Below, piece after piece: positions 1-10,375 of a stretch of 64,000 bases of DNA; the first letter of the stretch is position 1; each line of letters opens with the position of its first letter. Both the position numbers and the translations under genes were made by a program. This stretch comes from Gnetum montanum. Its lineage: Eukaryota; Streptophyta; Gnetopsida; Gnetales; Gnetaceae. The notes below the pieces were generated by a model that was not told the DNA's origin, searched no databases, and worked only from the letters and a program-made list of their open reading frames with translations. The stretch spans positions 62,001-126,000 of the forward strand of contig MNCI01017535.1 in NCBI GenBank assembly GCA_015680685.1, given 5' to 3'.

Positions 1-297
1 CCAAGGTTTTGAGGAAATAATGAAGAGGAAGCATTTGGACTTTGAATATTTGGTAGAGAGTTGATAATCAGAGGATTCATTTGAAAAGGATTTAGAATCA
101 TTAGGATTTGAGAACCTAGGTTTAGAGTTCTAAATTGGGATTGTAAAGAGTTTGTGAGAGTGATTTATTCAAGTTCAACTACTTTAGACATGGCTCCTTG
201 CAAGTTGGTGATATTAGGATTAACTTTGATTGCATATGTGAGAAAAGGATTAATGGTTGAGAGAAAAAAGTTTAAGATTCCTTCTATTTGTGGACAT
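1..297. other. Unassigned flank left of element 3
   Basis: This AT-rich stretch lies outside the 3' LTR of the large minus-strand element that begins near position 298. I recognise no domain in any frame and no LTR end. It is presumably the old target sequence of element 3. The bases next to the LTR (GGACA) do not clearly match those on the far side (GGCAC, 40517-40521), so a target duplication is not established. Confidence 0.4.
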
Positions 298-1152
298 TAT
301 TGCAACTAGAAACATTGATTGTTGGAAAACCAAGAGATCCAGCATAGTAGCCTTAAACTTGAAGCCCTAGGACCGCTGAAAAATGAGATATGAGGTGCTC
401 CAGACGGTCTGATAGATTACCCAGGGACTTACAAAATGAAAAATGCAAGGTTGAGAAAATAAAATGCAAAAATTACTGATATCTAAAAATGGATAGAAAA
501 TGTATATTACACACAAAATGAAACATTACAAATTTTATGAAAAATTAATAAAGAATGAGTTCTAGAAATGTGTATAGGAAATGCCCATGAGAGAGCAAAG
601 GGGGAACACTAGGGTAAGAGTTTAGAGCATGTTGAAGCCAATGTGATTTGCTCTATGATCTAGATGCTTAGCCACTCCTGATGTTATCAAACCTCCTCTA
701 CTACAATTTCATTTCTACAACTTGGAACATTGTTGGGGGGGTGAGAAGAGTGGGAAATTTGGCTACTACATTCTCCACGTTGGGGTTGGGAATCCTAGAA
801 ATGCAGTGTTGATACAAAAACTTCACTAGTCTCAAAGGGGATTGCAAAGGTGGTAATAAGGCTATAGGGGTTCCACACTTAGAAGCTTCAAGAAGCTATG
901 TTTTTGCAAGTTTGCAAGCACTCTTAAAGGTTAAAATTACTATGTGCTTGAAAAATGCCAAAGCGTGGAGTTGCAAAAATTATGGAACTTGTAAATGGTA
1001 TTTTGGTTTTGGTTTTATAGGTTTTGGGCCATGATTTTTGGTACAAATTGGCTAACAAATGAGCTGCAAATTTCTATCATGTATAAGTGAGATGGGTGCC
1101 CCAATTTGGGGGGTTACTATGTATAGTAAGTACTTAATTCCATGGCCATTCC

Positions 1153-1170
1153 ATTTACTATATATAGTAA
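1153..1170 (-). promoter_or_regulatory. TATA-like palindrome in element 3 3' LTR
   Basis: The sequence TTTACTATATATAGTAA is a near-perfect palindrome. It sits at the same place as TTTACTATAAATAGTAA in the 5' LTR and is the best core-promoter candidate there. Being palindromic, it could serve either strand. Confidence 0.45.
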
Positions 1171-1428
1171 CTAGGGAACATCTTTTACGTTGGAGGTAGA
1201 TCTTCCATGTTGAGCCTTTTGCTATCCTTGGTGCTATGGTTGGTTAACTTTGAGACCATTAAAGTGGAAAAATCTTGCTCATGTAGCTTCCATGCTAGGA
1301 AAGAGGAGTTTCAACGCTTGGGTGAGAACCTTCCATGTTGAGGGTAAGGGTTTTCAGATTAGGAAAGAAGACCAAACTCCTCCACACTGGGCATTATGTC
1401 TTCCCTCACTTCTTCACATTGAGATCTA

Positions 1429-1433
1429 CCTCT
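1429..1433. repeat. Target site duplication of element 1 (left copy)
   Basis: CCTCT directly precedes the TG of element 1. The same five bases directly follow its final CA, at 10371-10375. Confidence 0.9.
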
Positions 1434-1599
1434 TGAAACACCACAAAATTTTGGATCTCGGCATCATGACTGCAAATTTGTCTAAGTGTCAAAATGGTGG
1501 CACTTTGCCCAATTTTTTTCAAAGTGTTGGGTGTAGTTAGCTCCAACTGCCAAATTTGGAAAATTTTTCTAAGTGTTACAACGATGGCACTTTCTACAC

Positions 1600-1865
1600 A
1601 ATTGTTACACTGTGTAGTGTAGTGCAGCATAACACCCTGTTACGTTGCATTGCGTAGCACCCTGTTACGCTGTGTAGCATAGCACCTTGTTAAGATATGT
1701 AACGTAGCGCAGTGTAGCACCCTGTTATGCTACGTAGCATAGCACAACGTAGCACCCTGTCAAGCTATGCAGTGTAGCACAGCATATCATGCTATTACGT
1801 TGTGTAGCATAGTGCAGTGTAGCACCTTGTCAAGCTATGTAGTGTAGCGCAACATAACACACCTG
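1600..1865. repeat. TAGCGTAGCACC word array in element 1 5' LTR
   Basis: Imperfect tandem words of the form TACGCTGTGTAGCATAGCACC, with the CG steps often changed to TG or CA. The same array occurs at 9005-9230 in the 3' LTR. Related words fill the LTRs of element 2 and the leader of element 4. Confidence 0.75.
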
Positions 1866-2205
1866 TCCAGCACAGTAGATAGTGGATGGGCATGATAGAT
1901 AGTGAACAGGCATAGTAGATAGTGGACGAGCATAGTAGACAACGTCCTATGTCCCATGTGTAACACAGGATGAGTGCAGTAGAAAGTAGCAACCAGCGTC
2001 CTATGTCCCACATGTAACACGGGACAAGTGTAGTAGATAGTAGCAACCAACATCCTGTGTCCCGTGTGTAACATAGGATGAGCACAGTAGATAGTAGCAA
2101 CCAGTGTCCCGTGTCCTGCACATAACATAGGATGAGCACAGTAGACAGTGTCCTGTGTCCTGCACATAACACGGAATGAGCATAGCAGACAGTGTGGTCT
2201 CACCC
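1865..2205. repeat. 20-base and 54-base tandem repeats in element 1 5' LTR
   Basis: Short units like CATAGTAGATAGTGGACA are followed by about four units of roughly 54 bases. Each long unit holds TCCTRTGTCCC and, about 15 bases on, ACACAGGA, so each can fold back on itself. The matching region of the 3' LTR is 9235-9575. Open frames read through here on the minus strand are artefacts of the repeat. Confidence 0.75.
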
Positions 2206-2252
2206 ATTACACTATCGCGTGGCACCTGATCTATATTTTGAGTTAACCCTAG

Positions 2253-2263
2253 CCCTATAAGTA
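2253..2263 (+). promoter_or_regulatory. TATA box of element 1 5' LTR
   Basis: CCCTATAAGTA follows a conserved AACCCTAGC. The same block is at 9638-9650 in the 3' LTR, and its counterpart in element 2 is CTTATAAATACCCC. Transcription would start about 30 bases downstream. Confidence 0.6.
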
Positions 2264-2989
2264 CCATTTCGCCCTAGTGTTTTAGAGGAGGCAAAGGGGA
2301 GAAGAGAGGAGGAGGCTTCCATTCTTGACTAGAAGGTAGTTGGCACTTTCATTTTGGCATTCAGCATTTGGCATCTTGGCACTTAACTCCATGGGCAAAT
2401 GAGACCCAGAGGACACCACATCAGAAAAGAGGCACAACTACACTGCATGGTACACTGCAGCCCCATTGCAGCCTTGAAGAACATCGCATGGTACACCATG
2501 ACTACCAACCTGATAGGCACAATCTAACACAGTGAGCACTAGAATTCATGACATGATACCACCATGGATGTGACTGTGCTCCCACTGTGCCTATTGTACA
2601 CTATGTATACCTTTGTGAATTAGCTACACCCCCTCTTTTGGGGTAGTGCATCTTCTTACTCAAGCTCTCTTTTTGTATTATTATAGCATTTACTTTGCAT
2701 TATCAAGTGTTTGATCATGTCTACTATCTCGATTATGCTCTTTGATATGTTTCTACTATTGCGCATCCCACGTTTTTTTTCATTTCAAACATCACGTGTT
2801 ACGTTTAAAAGTTATTGCTTGCAAAAGGTTATTTGACACCTTGTAAGTCCCTGTTTGATTGACCAGATCATTCAGGGTACCCTACTTTTGTTTTCTCCAG
2901 CATGACCCTCACACGGATTTGAGGTTAGGCTGTACGCCTGATAACCTCTCGGTGTTCTAGCCATTGACATTTTCAGACGTCACAGTTTT

Positions 2990-3008
2990 TGGTGCTAGAA
3001 GGAGGACC
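2990..3008 (+). other. Primer-binding site of element 1
   Basis: TGGTGCTAGAAGGAGGACC begins five bases after the LTR end. Near-identical sites sit at the same place in elements 2 (20432-20450) and 4 (58625-58643), and a decayed one in element 3. The complement ends in CCA, as a tRNA 3' end should. I cannot assign the tRNA. Confidence 0.75.
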
Positions 3009-3164
3009 TTTCTCTGTGTCCTTTTTGCATGCCATGGGTAATCCTACATGCTATTTGTACCCTATTACCAGTAAATTGCTAGAGTTGACACCCCTGTGGT
3101 TGTCTACACACCAGGTGGTGTAGATTGGTCACCACGATGGTTCCTCTGAAACCCTATAGGACAA

Positions 3165-3560
3165 AAGCCCTAAACTATCTACTAAGCTACGTTGCCTGTC
3201 TACTACGTTACACTGCATGTCTACTGCGATACACTGCCTGTGTCATGTGTAGCATAGTGACCCTGTCAGTGTAGCGGTTCCCAAACTATCTACTATGTTA
3301 CACTGCCTATCTACTATGTTACGCTGCCTGTATCTGGTGTAGCGTAGCAACCTCATCAGCATACTAAGCTCTAGCATAGTGAGTGTAGCACCAGAGTTGG
3401 TCATTTTCAACAGTTTTCATACTTATAATTTTTTCTACATTTTTACACTTAGCCATTTTTCTACATTTTTATACTTAACCACTTTTCCTGCAACTGATAG
3501 ACTTAGTCATTTTTCTATAGTTTTCAGAGTTAGCCATCTTCTGCAAACAACAGCTCTCAC
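3165..3560. repeat. Leader repeats of element 1
   Basis: First come words such as CTACTACGTTACACTGC and TGTAGCGTAGC. Then, from about 3400, roughly 30-base AT-rich units contain TTAGCCATTTTTCTACA. The second kind is also present in element 2 (20000-20215 on the opposite strand). Both lie between the PBS and the gag start. Confidence 0.65.
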
Positions 3561-3570
3561 AACTTGATCT

Positions 3571-6060
3571 ATGAATATGAATCCAGATCAACCTTCCACA
3601 TTGATGTTTAACATGTTTGATACCACAATCTAGCTAAAGCATGCAGCACTAAGCCACGAACAATACAATTTTGTTTGTGCCAAAATCCAAGCAGGACTAC
3701 CAATGGATTACCTTAACTTAGAGGAAAAATAGGACTATGAATAAGTTCACTGGAATGGATGGGAGTACAACCCCTCCTTGTTTATCATAATCCAACTCAT
3801 GGAGTCCTACTACCAGTTGTTGTTCCAAATCATTCGTGCAAACAAGCATGATGCAAGGACAACCTACAAGGAAGCCTCATAGAAGGAAAAAGATGAGTTC
3901 GATGCCCACTCCAAGCATGAGAGCCCCCTCCACACTGGCTTCCAATGACCACTCCCTAGTACAACCCCTCCTCAGTTTGGTTCACCCATCCTCTCCGAGA
4001 TGGTGACAATGCCAATTTAGCCTTCCTCGCAAGAAACTAATGCATTTGCCCAACACTATGCTCATGTAGGGGCCACCTACCAGCCTCAAAGAACTCAGGT
4101 ATCCTACGTTCCACCTATCTTGTTGGCATCAGTAGTGTCCATCCAACCCACTCATGTGTGGCCTACTGTGATCACCACATCCATCGCTCAGCCAGCACAT
4201 CAATAACCGTCCACTATAATGTCAAATTGACAATGCCCGTCCACTATGACATTAAACTGGTAATGCCTGTCTGCTATGACATTAAATTAGCAAACTCCAC
4301 AACTAACAATTCTACCGTATGCTATGCAACCAACCCAAGCCTAGCCAATGCAACTGGCTAGCACATCCCCAAGCTTGGATCAAGCATTCCAGCTAATCCA
4401 AAGCCTGATGGAGGAGATCAACCGACTTAAGGCTACCTCCTCTGACACCATCAAGGTGGTGGAATTTTACCAAGATGATCCCATAAGTCATACGGTACCA
4501 CTTCTAACTCTTCCAATTGGGATCTAGCTGCCTCAATTCACCAAGTTTCAATCTGAGTGCCTACTCTTTCAAGCCTGGCATATGCCATCATGCATGTCTT
4601 CCCCATGTCACTCACTAGCAAGGCCTTAGACTGGTATCATGTGCTACCCAAGGCCTTAATCTCCTCTTTGGAGGATCTCATAAGCAATTTTGTGACATGC
4701 TTTAGGTACAACCTAAAGCCTGAAGCAACCCTCGACCAGCTGATGCAAGTTAAGCAAGGACCTCTAGAGCCCGTGCCAAAATTCCTCCAACATTGGAATG
4801 CTGCATTGAGTGAAATTCATGAACCCTTAGAGAAGACACATCTACTGGCCATCTTCAAAGGTGCAGTAAATGACTTCATTAAGTCCAAACTATATTATCT
4901 AGCCCCAAAGTCTCTTAGCCAAGCCTTTGCCTGAACAAAAGGCATAGAGGAAGCAACACAAGCTAGCAATGACCCAACCTACATGGCCTATAGAAACCAA
5001 CATGCTTGCAAGTAAAACACAACAATGGCAACAATGGCAGTAAGCACAAAAGAAACCAACGAGGGCCTGAAAGCTAAGTAGCCCAAGGCCCCAATTGACA
5101 AAACTACTAACTCTAGCACCAACTCACCTACATCGATAGGGGCTACCCAAGGTCCAAATTTGAGTGCAAGGATTGTTCAAGGCACACGTCGCTACCAATG
5201 GAACCCTCTAAACTATTGGAGTAACTCTTGAAAGCTAGGAAAAGCCAACAAAAACATGTATCAGTGATTACCCATCAAAAACATGATAGTTACTATGAAC
5301 TACTAAGGAACCCCATATTAGTAGTACCAAATGAGCCCCCGGTTCCACAAAATTTTAAATTGTACCAATACTATCATTACCATCAATTGGCTAGTCACAG
5401 TATAGAAAACTGTCATGCTTTGCAGGATGACCTATAGAGAATGATAGAACAAGGCCAACTGGTGCTCGAGACGGTGAATCAACCCAACACAGATGATGCC
5501 TCCTATGTCATAAATTCCATTAGTATAGGTGGAAAGCCCAAACCTACACAACAAACTTTTGTGATCCATGTGCCTCCTAGCAAGGCAAGGATCCCCTTGG
5601 CCTCGACAAATAAGAAGCCTCCCTTTGTTATCAAAGTGCCACCTCTGGCATCCACAACATCCTTTGTGGTCAAGGTCCCAAACCAATCATCTATTAAGAT
5701 GTTAAATTGGCATGCTGCAACAACAACAACTACTAAGCAATCCTTCGCCATCAAGGTGCCACAATGAGTTGGTTACACAACAACTCCTACAACAACGCCT
5801 AAACTACCCTTTTTCATAAGGATTCCACAACATGATGGTCCTCACCTACTCGAAGCCCAACAGTGGGCAATATCTCAGTCCCTCCTCCTTCAAGGGTTGA
5901 CCCCACTAGCAACTTAGGTAGGCCTACCAAATGGCAATGCAAAAGGACAAACAAGCATCTCAACACCCCCATGGCTGAAGCAAAGGCCACAACCAGCAAA
6001 CAACAACCAAACACTAGGGCCCCTACCCCCAAGTAGCCTAAGCAAACTAAGCCTAAGTCC
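3571..6060 (+). pseudogene. Element 1 gag (degenerate)
   Basis: This encodes the retrotransposon capsid polyprotein, which would assemble virus-like particles in the cytoplasm. The start at 3571 gives MNMNPDQ, as in element 2. Blocks in order: an N-terminal block with SHEQYNF (about 3650-3900), a proline/glutamine-rich linker containing motif repeats (4158-4361), the capsid core (4390-4935) with GKALDWY-like, NLKPEATLDQLM and KSKLYYL stretches, a knuckle-like block near 5340-5430 (HYHQLASHSIENCH, first Cys lost), and FVIKVPP repeats (5550-5767). The frame changes between 4934 and 5228, and again after 5767. Many stops are TAG. It is not functional as it stands. Confidence 0.85.
4205..4295 (+). 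repeat. TAAACTRGYA motif repeats inside element 1 gag
   Basis: About three units of roughly 28 bases carry CCACTATGACATTAAACTGG. They encode YDIKL-type peptide repeats. The same core forms the non-coding cluster at 7400-7665 of this element and five units in element 2 gag. Confidence 0.7.
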
Positions 6061-6896
6061 CCTCCCCGAGAGATCTGTCTCTCAAGCCACATGAAGGAAA
6101 TCAAGGCCAACACAACAACCAATGACAAGGACTTCATAGCTACACTAACCCAGGTAAAACAAACACTCAAGAAAAAGAATATAATATTAAGCTTGTATGA
6201 CCTAGTCATGACCTCATCTACTTACTACCAATCATTGGCCCAGATCTTGGCCTTCATTCCTATTATGGAGGACATCCTTGCAAATGAGGCATCCATCTGT
6301 GCAATGATGTTGCCCCCTACACCACAAGAATTAGGTTCAACAACCCTAGCCTTTTGTGATAATGTAGTCAAAGTTAACCCCAAATGAGGGGAGGTCACTA
6401 TAGCTCCACTATCCATTAGCATTCATGTTGGGTAGTGTACCATCCATAGAGTACATGTTAATGATGGTGCAGCAAGAAACGTAGTCCTATACTCCATCAT
6501 TGACAAACTAGGTCTGGCAGATGAAATCATGCCAACCAAAACCATGTGTCTAAAATCCTTCAACAGAACACGTGTCACAGTCAGGGGTACAATCAACTTA
6601 GCCTTCATGGAAGGAGAGCAATTCCCTACTAGTGCAAATTTCATTGTCATAGAGGAGATGCCAGGTTTCAACATGATTCTAGGCAGGCCTTGGCTAGCCC
6701 AACTAAGGGCTATCTCCTCTCTTATCCACCAAGAAATCCACCTTCCATATGAAGATGGTCAAGTTATCATCCATGGTGATAATGCCTCCTCTTCGACTAT
6801 CCATGACATAGACATGGCACAAGTTTTGGAAGAGGAGTTTCTTGGTGGTACACCTACAGCAACCAACATAGCGCCTAAGGCTAACACACCCGAATA
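6061..6896 (+). pseudogene. Element 1 pre-protease and aspartic protease (degenerate)
   Basis: The retropepsin-like protease would cut the gag polyprotein. A conserved pre-protease block (6091-6387, LSLYDLV and AFIPIMEDI) is followed by HRVHVNDGAARNV near 6445-6480. Then come TINLAFMEGEQFPTSANFIV and ILGRPWLAQL, the ILG(R) motif near the second half, ending at 6896 (TAA). The expected first catalytic aspartate is Asn here (AAT at 6460-6462), as in element 2, while elements 3 and 4 keep Asp. The block from 6529 to 6896 is open. No RT follows. Confidence 0.82.
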
Positions 6897-6959
6897 AGTG
6901 GTTGAAGCCAATAGCTTCCTAGAGGACCCTAGGCCTTGCACACCCCCTAATCTACACCT

Positions 6960-7399
6960 GATTAGGAAGAAACTATGTGATTAAGACTTTTCCTTGGCCA
7001 AGAATACATTAAGCACCAGCTCACCCCTTGCCTCCGTTGGCCATGCATTTTTGGTTTTTTCTTGGGTTGCATTTGTTCATGCATTTACATTTCACCAGCT
7101 TACTTAGTTTACACACTACTTTGCTTTGTTTACGTATTTCTACTTTGTTTACACATCCATCTACTTAGCTTATGCATTGCATTTGAAAAACAACAAAAAC
7201 ATATGGCCCAAAAGGCCTTAAACTAGCCTACAACCCGAAATGGTCTAAAACTATCATTTTTTGCATTGTTTTCCTTTCATTCATCCATTTTAACTTTGTT
7301 ATGATAAGTGTTGCTTGATGTTTTTTTCTTTCTAGTTGATTTTTGCAGGATCTTGTAGGCCCACAACATGACCATGCATGCAACATCACACCTTACACA
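6960..7399 (+). other. Element 1 non-coding stretch after protease
   Basis: This T-rich sequence has short repeats of TTTACACATNNNTTTACTTTG type and no recognisable domain. Corresponding sequence in element 2 lies near 15830-16380 on the minus strand. A T-rich stretch ending TTTTTGCAGG at 7335-7350 looks like a splice acceptor, but this is unproven. Confidence 0.5.
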
Positions 7400-7665
7400 A
7401 GCAAGGTAAGCACCAGTCTGCTAGGACTATAAACTAGCATAGACAGTCCGCTATGACTATAAACTGGCACAAATTGTCCTTGGGTCATGATGTTAAATTA
7501 GCAAAATAACTTGTCCTTCGGTTATGACGTTAAACTAGCACAACATCCAATGTCCTCTAAGACATTAAACTAGCATCCAATAATCTGCTAGGACTATAAA
7601 CTAGCACATTGCGATCTTCCAAGACCTTCAACTATGTTCACAGTCTGCTAGGACTTTAAACTAGA
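7400..7665 (+). repeat. TAAACTAGCA motif cluster downstream of element 1 protease
   Basis: About seven or eight imperfect units of 25-40 bases share the core YATRAACTAGCAC, for example CTATGACTATAAACTGGCAC. The equivalent clusters are 15488-16150 (element 2), 34010-34360 and 11655-11800 (element 3) and 63375-63600 (element 4), always just after protease or integrase. Confidence 0.75.
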
Positions 7666-8818
7666 TGTTGTTGATCTTTTGGAGTGCTTGCCATCAATGT
7701 AGCCTTGGGAGCACTCACAACATCATTGCCTCCCACCATTTTGGTGATCTTTTGGAGCACTTGCCATTAGTGTGGTCTTTAGAAGACTCATAGCATCATC
7801 ACCCTGGCACTTTCACCAGCTTTTTGAGCACTTGCAACTGGCACAAAATTTGACACATTTGTAGCATCTTTGCATCTAGCACCTGTGACATTTGCAAATC
7901 TGAAATTTACACTTGCATTTTATGTTTTATGGTTTTCTTATTTTTTCAGAGTTGTGTTTGTAGGATGAAGCCTTAGAGGTGGTCGTGTAGAGATGCATCT
8001 CATTGTAGCAGTATGTCATCACATTGTTCTGATGTGCATGATTGGACTAGTTGAGCTACTCAAGAGTGTACCTCCCCCCTCATCCTTATTACAACCTATG
8101 CACATTCACTCCGTTATCCTAATATCCTCTCATCTCCCACATACTCATGAGTATACATCCCTCAAATGCATACACACTATGATGCACATGGCATTCTCTT
8201 CACATCAACTATAGAACCCATGGTCGATGTAACATAATTCATCCTGTGGGATGCCTCTGTTGCGTGGTAAATGCCTAAGTGGATGTAACATGAATCATTC
8301 CTGGGAGGAAACATCTATCTTATAGATGCAATGTGATACATCAAAACAAAGCCTATCTTCTTGATGGCCAACTTGTAGCTAACATTCAGTAGTAAGCAGA
8401 ATCTAAAGAAGGTTCGCCTCAAAAAATAATTGGGAAAAAGCACATCCCCAAGTAAATTGACAATGCTGCAACTTTGCAACCGGCCCAACCATAGATTGAC
8501 TTTGATGCTCTAATAAGTACTCCGATGAGAGGTTAATGTTTCAGGGGTGAACCACTTTATGCCATGGTCATTGTTAGCCATGCTGAATCTACATCTTACA
8601 TCATGATCCACTATTTGCATTTCATTCCCACAGTTCAAATTTCATCTCTCTACCATTGCCTATACCCCTTGTCCCCTAGCATAACCTTATTTCCATAACA
8701 CTCTTGAGCATAATAAAATGAAATTTGATCTTGTGCCAATGAGTAACGTTGGTGACATGTCTACTATGGTGTTTTGTAATTCTTTGTTGATGTCTCTCGA
8801 GCCACTCCTCCAGATGTC
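7666..8818 (+). other. Element 1 3' untranslated region
   Basis: No coding domain is seen. The part from about 7930 matches element 3 at 11600-10713 (minus strand) and element 2 at 15240-14343. Shared words include TTGTGTTTGTAGGATGAAGC, followed by GATGCATCTCATT. This ties the gag-only elements to the 3' end of the autonomous one. Confidence 0.65.
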
Positions 8819-8834
8819 AACAAAGAGGGGCCGT
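8819..8834 (+). other. Polypurine tract of element 1
   Basis: AACAAAGAGGGGCCG lies directly before the 3' LTR and would prime plus-strand DNA synthesis. Elements 2 and 3 have AACAAAGAGGGACC and AACAAAGAGGGGCT at the same spot. Confidence 0.8.
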
Positions 8835-9234
8835 TGAAACACCACAAAATTTTGGGTCTTGGCATTACGACTACAAATTTGGCTAAGTGTTAAAATGGTG
8901 GCACTTTATCCAATTTATTTTCAAATTATTGGGTGTAGTCAGCTCCAACTACCAAATTTGCAAAATTTTTCTAAGTGTTAGAATGATGGCACTTTCTACA
9001 CAGCTGTTACGCTGCATAATGTAGCGTAGCGTAGCACCTGTCAAGCTATGTAGCATAACATCCTATTATGCTACATAGCATAGCACAATGTAGCACCTTG
9101 TCAAGCTGTGTAGTGTAGCGCAACATAGCACCCTATTACGCTACGTAATGTAGCACAGCATAGCACGTTGTTATGCTGTGTAGCCTAGCACCATGTCAAG
9201 CTATGCAGCATAGCGTAGTGTAATACACCTGTCC

Positions 9235-9575
9235 AACGTAGTAGATAGTGGAAAAGTGTAGTAGATAGTGGACATGCATAGTAGACAGTGGACAGGCATA
9301 GTAGACAGTGGACTGGTGTAGTGGACAATGTCCTGTGTCCCACGCATAACATGGGATGAGTGCAGTAGACAGTAGAAACTAGCGTCCTATGTCTCATGTG
9401 TAACACAGGACGAGTGCAGTAGATAGTAGCAACCAGCATCCTGTGTCCTACATGTAACATGGGACAAGCATAGTAGACAATAGCAACAAGTGTCCCATGT
9501 CCCGCGCATAACATAGGATGAGCATAGTAGACAGTGTCCTGTGTCCCGCGTGTAACATGGGGCGAGCATAGCAAA
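9235..9575. repeat. Tandem repeats in element 1 3' LTR
   Basis: Copy of the 1865-2205 array: 20-base GTAGACAGTGGAC-type units, then units of about 54 bases with TCCTGTGTCCC and ACACAGGA half-sites. Long minus-strand open frames here are by-products of the repeat. Confidence 0.75.
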
Positions 9576-9637
9576 CAAAATGATCCCATCCACCACACTA
9601 CCATGAGGCACCTAATCTACATTTTGGGCTAACCCTA

Positions 9638-9650
9638 GCCCTATAAGTAC
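9638..9650 (+). promoter_or_regulatory. TATA box of element 1 3' LTR
   Basis: GCCCTATAAGTAC lies in the same context as in the 5' LTR. A transcript starting here would run into element 3 LTR sequence. Confidence 0.55.
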
Positions 9651-10370
9651 CCTTTTGCCCTAGTGTTTTAGAGGAGGAAAAGAGGAGAAGAGAGGAGGAG
9701 GCTTCCATTCTTGACCAGAAGGTATTTGGCACTTCCATTTTGGCATTTAGCACTTTAGCATCTTGGCACTTAACTCCATCGATGAATGAGACCCAAAGCA
9801 CACCACATCAGAAGAGAGGCATAGCTACACTACATGGTACACTGCAGCCCCATTGTAGCCTTGTAGAACATCGCATGATACACTATGACTACCAACCCAA
9901 CAGGCACAATCTAACACAGTGAGCACCAGAATTCATGACATGATACCACCAAGGATGTACTGCGCTCTCACTACGCCTATTGTACACTATGTATATCTTT
10001 GTGAATTAGCTATGCCCCCTCTTTTGGGGTGGTGCATCTTCTTACTCAAACTCTCTTTTTGTCTTATTATAGCATTTACTTTGCATTATCAAGTGTTTGA
10101 TCATGTCTACTATCCCAGTTACGCACTTTTATACATTTCTATTGTTGTGCATCCCACATTTTCTTTCATTTCAACCATCGCGTGTTACGTTTCAAAGTTA
10201 CTACTAGCAAAAGGTTATTTGACACCTTGTAAGTCCCTATCTAAGTGACTAGACTATTCAGGGCACCCTACTTACATTTTCTCTAGCACAACCCTCCCAC
10301 GGATTCAGGGTTAGGCTATATGCCTGATAACATCTCTGTGTTCTAGCTAGTGACATTTTTGGATGTCACA

Positions 10371-10375
10371 CCTCT
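10371..10375. repeat. Target site duplication of element 1 (right copy)
   Basis: CCTCT follows the terminal CA of element 1 and matches 1429-1433. Confidence 0.9.

Larger units (their letters stand above)
298..1433 (-). repeat. Element 3 3' LTR, outer part
   Basis: This segment aligns along its length with 39047-40200 of the other LTR. The match includes the stretch around TTGAGAAAATAAAATG and the cluster of TTCCATGYTGAGG-like words near 1200-1430. Element 1 is inserted at its right end, at 1433/1434, and the LTR resumes at 10376. The TATA-like palindrome at 1153-1170 matches the one at 39901-39919 in the 5' LTR. Confidence 0.75.
1434..2984 (+). repeat. Element 1 5' LTR
   Basis: It starts TGAAACACCACAAAATTTT and ends CAGACGTCACA, just before the PBS. 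Inside are a run of TAGCGTAGC-like words, then 54-base tandem units, then a TATA box near 2253 and the start of the R/U5-like region. Its partner is 8835-10370. Confidence 0.88.
1434..10370 (+). mobile_element. Element 1: gag-protease-only LTR retrotransposon (TR-GAG type)
   Basis: An 8937-base element begins TGAAACACCAC and ends GGATGTCACA, with a perfect CCTCT target duplication. Its LTRs are 1434-2984 and 8835-10370. The 5.85 kb interior has a PBS at 2990-3008, repeat-rich leader, degenerate gag (3571-6060), pre-protease and protease (6061-6896), a TAAACTAG motif cluster (7400-7665), a non-coding 3' region and a polypurine tract (8819-8834). No RT, RNase H or integrase is recognisable in any frame. 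It matches the class described as terminal-repeat elements with a gag domain. It lies in the 3' LTR of element 3 in the opposite orientation, so it is younger. Over the first ~165 bases the two LTRs differ at about 17 positions by eye, mostly transitions. Confidence 0.88.
8835..10370 (+). repeat. Element 1 3' LTR
   Basis: It starts TGAAACACCACAAAATTTT and ends GGATGTCACA, followed by the CCTCT duplication. It carries the same word array (9005-9230), tandem units (9235-9575) and TATA box (9638-9650) as the 5' copy. Confidence 0.88.

Noticed and set aside
1795-2267. Three overlapping minus-strand frames rich in repeated CYTRDTG and LLSTV-like peptides (and the same at 9185-9611).
   Set aside because: They read through the LTR tandem repeats. 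Unit lengths near multiples of three keep all frames open.
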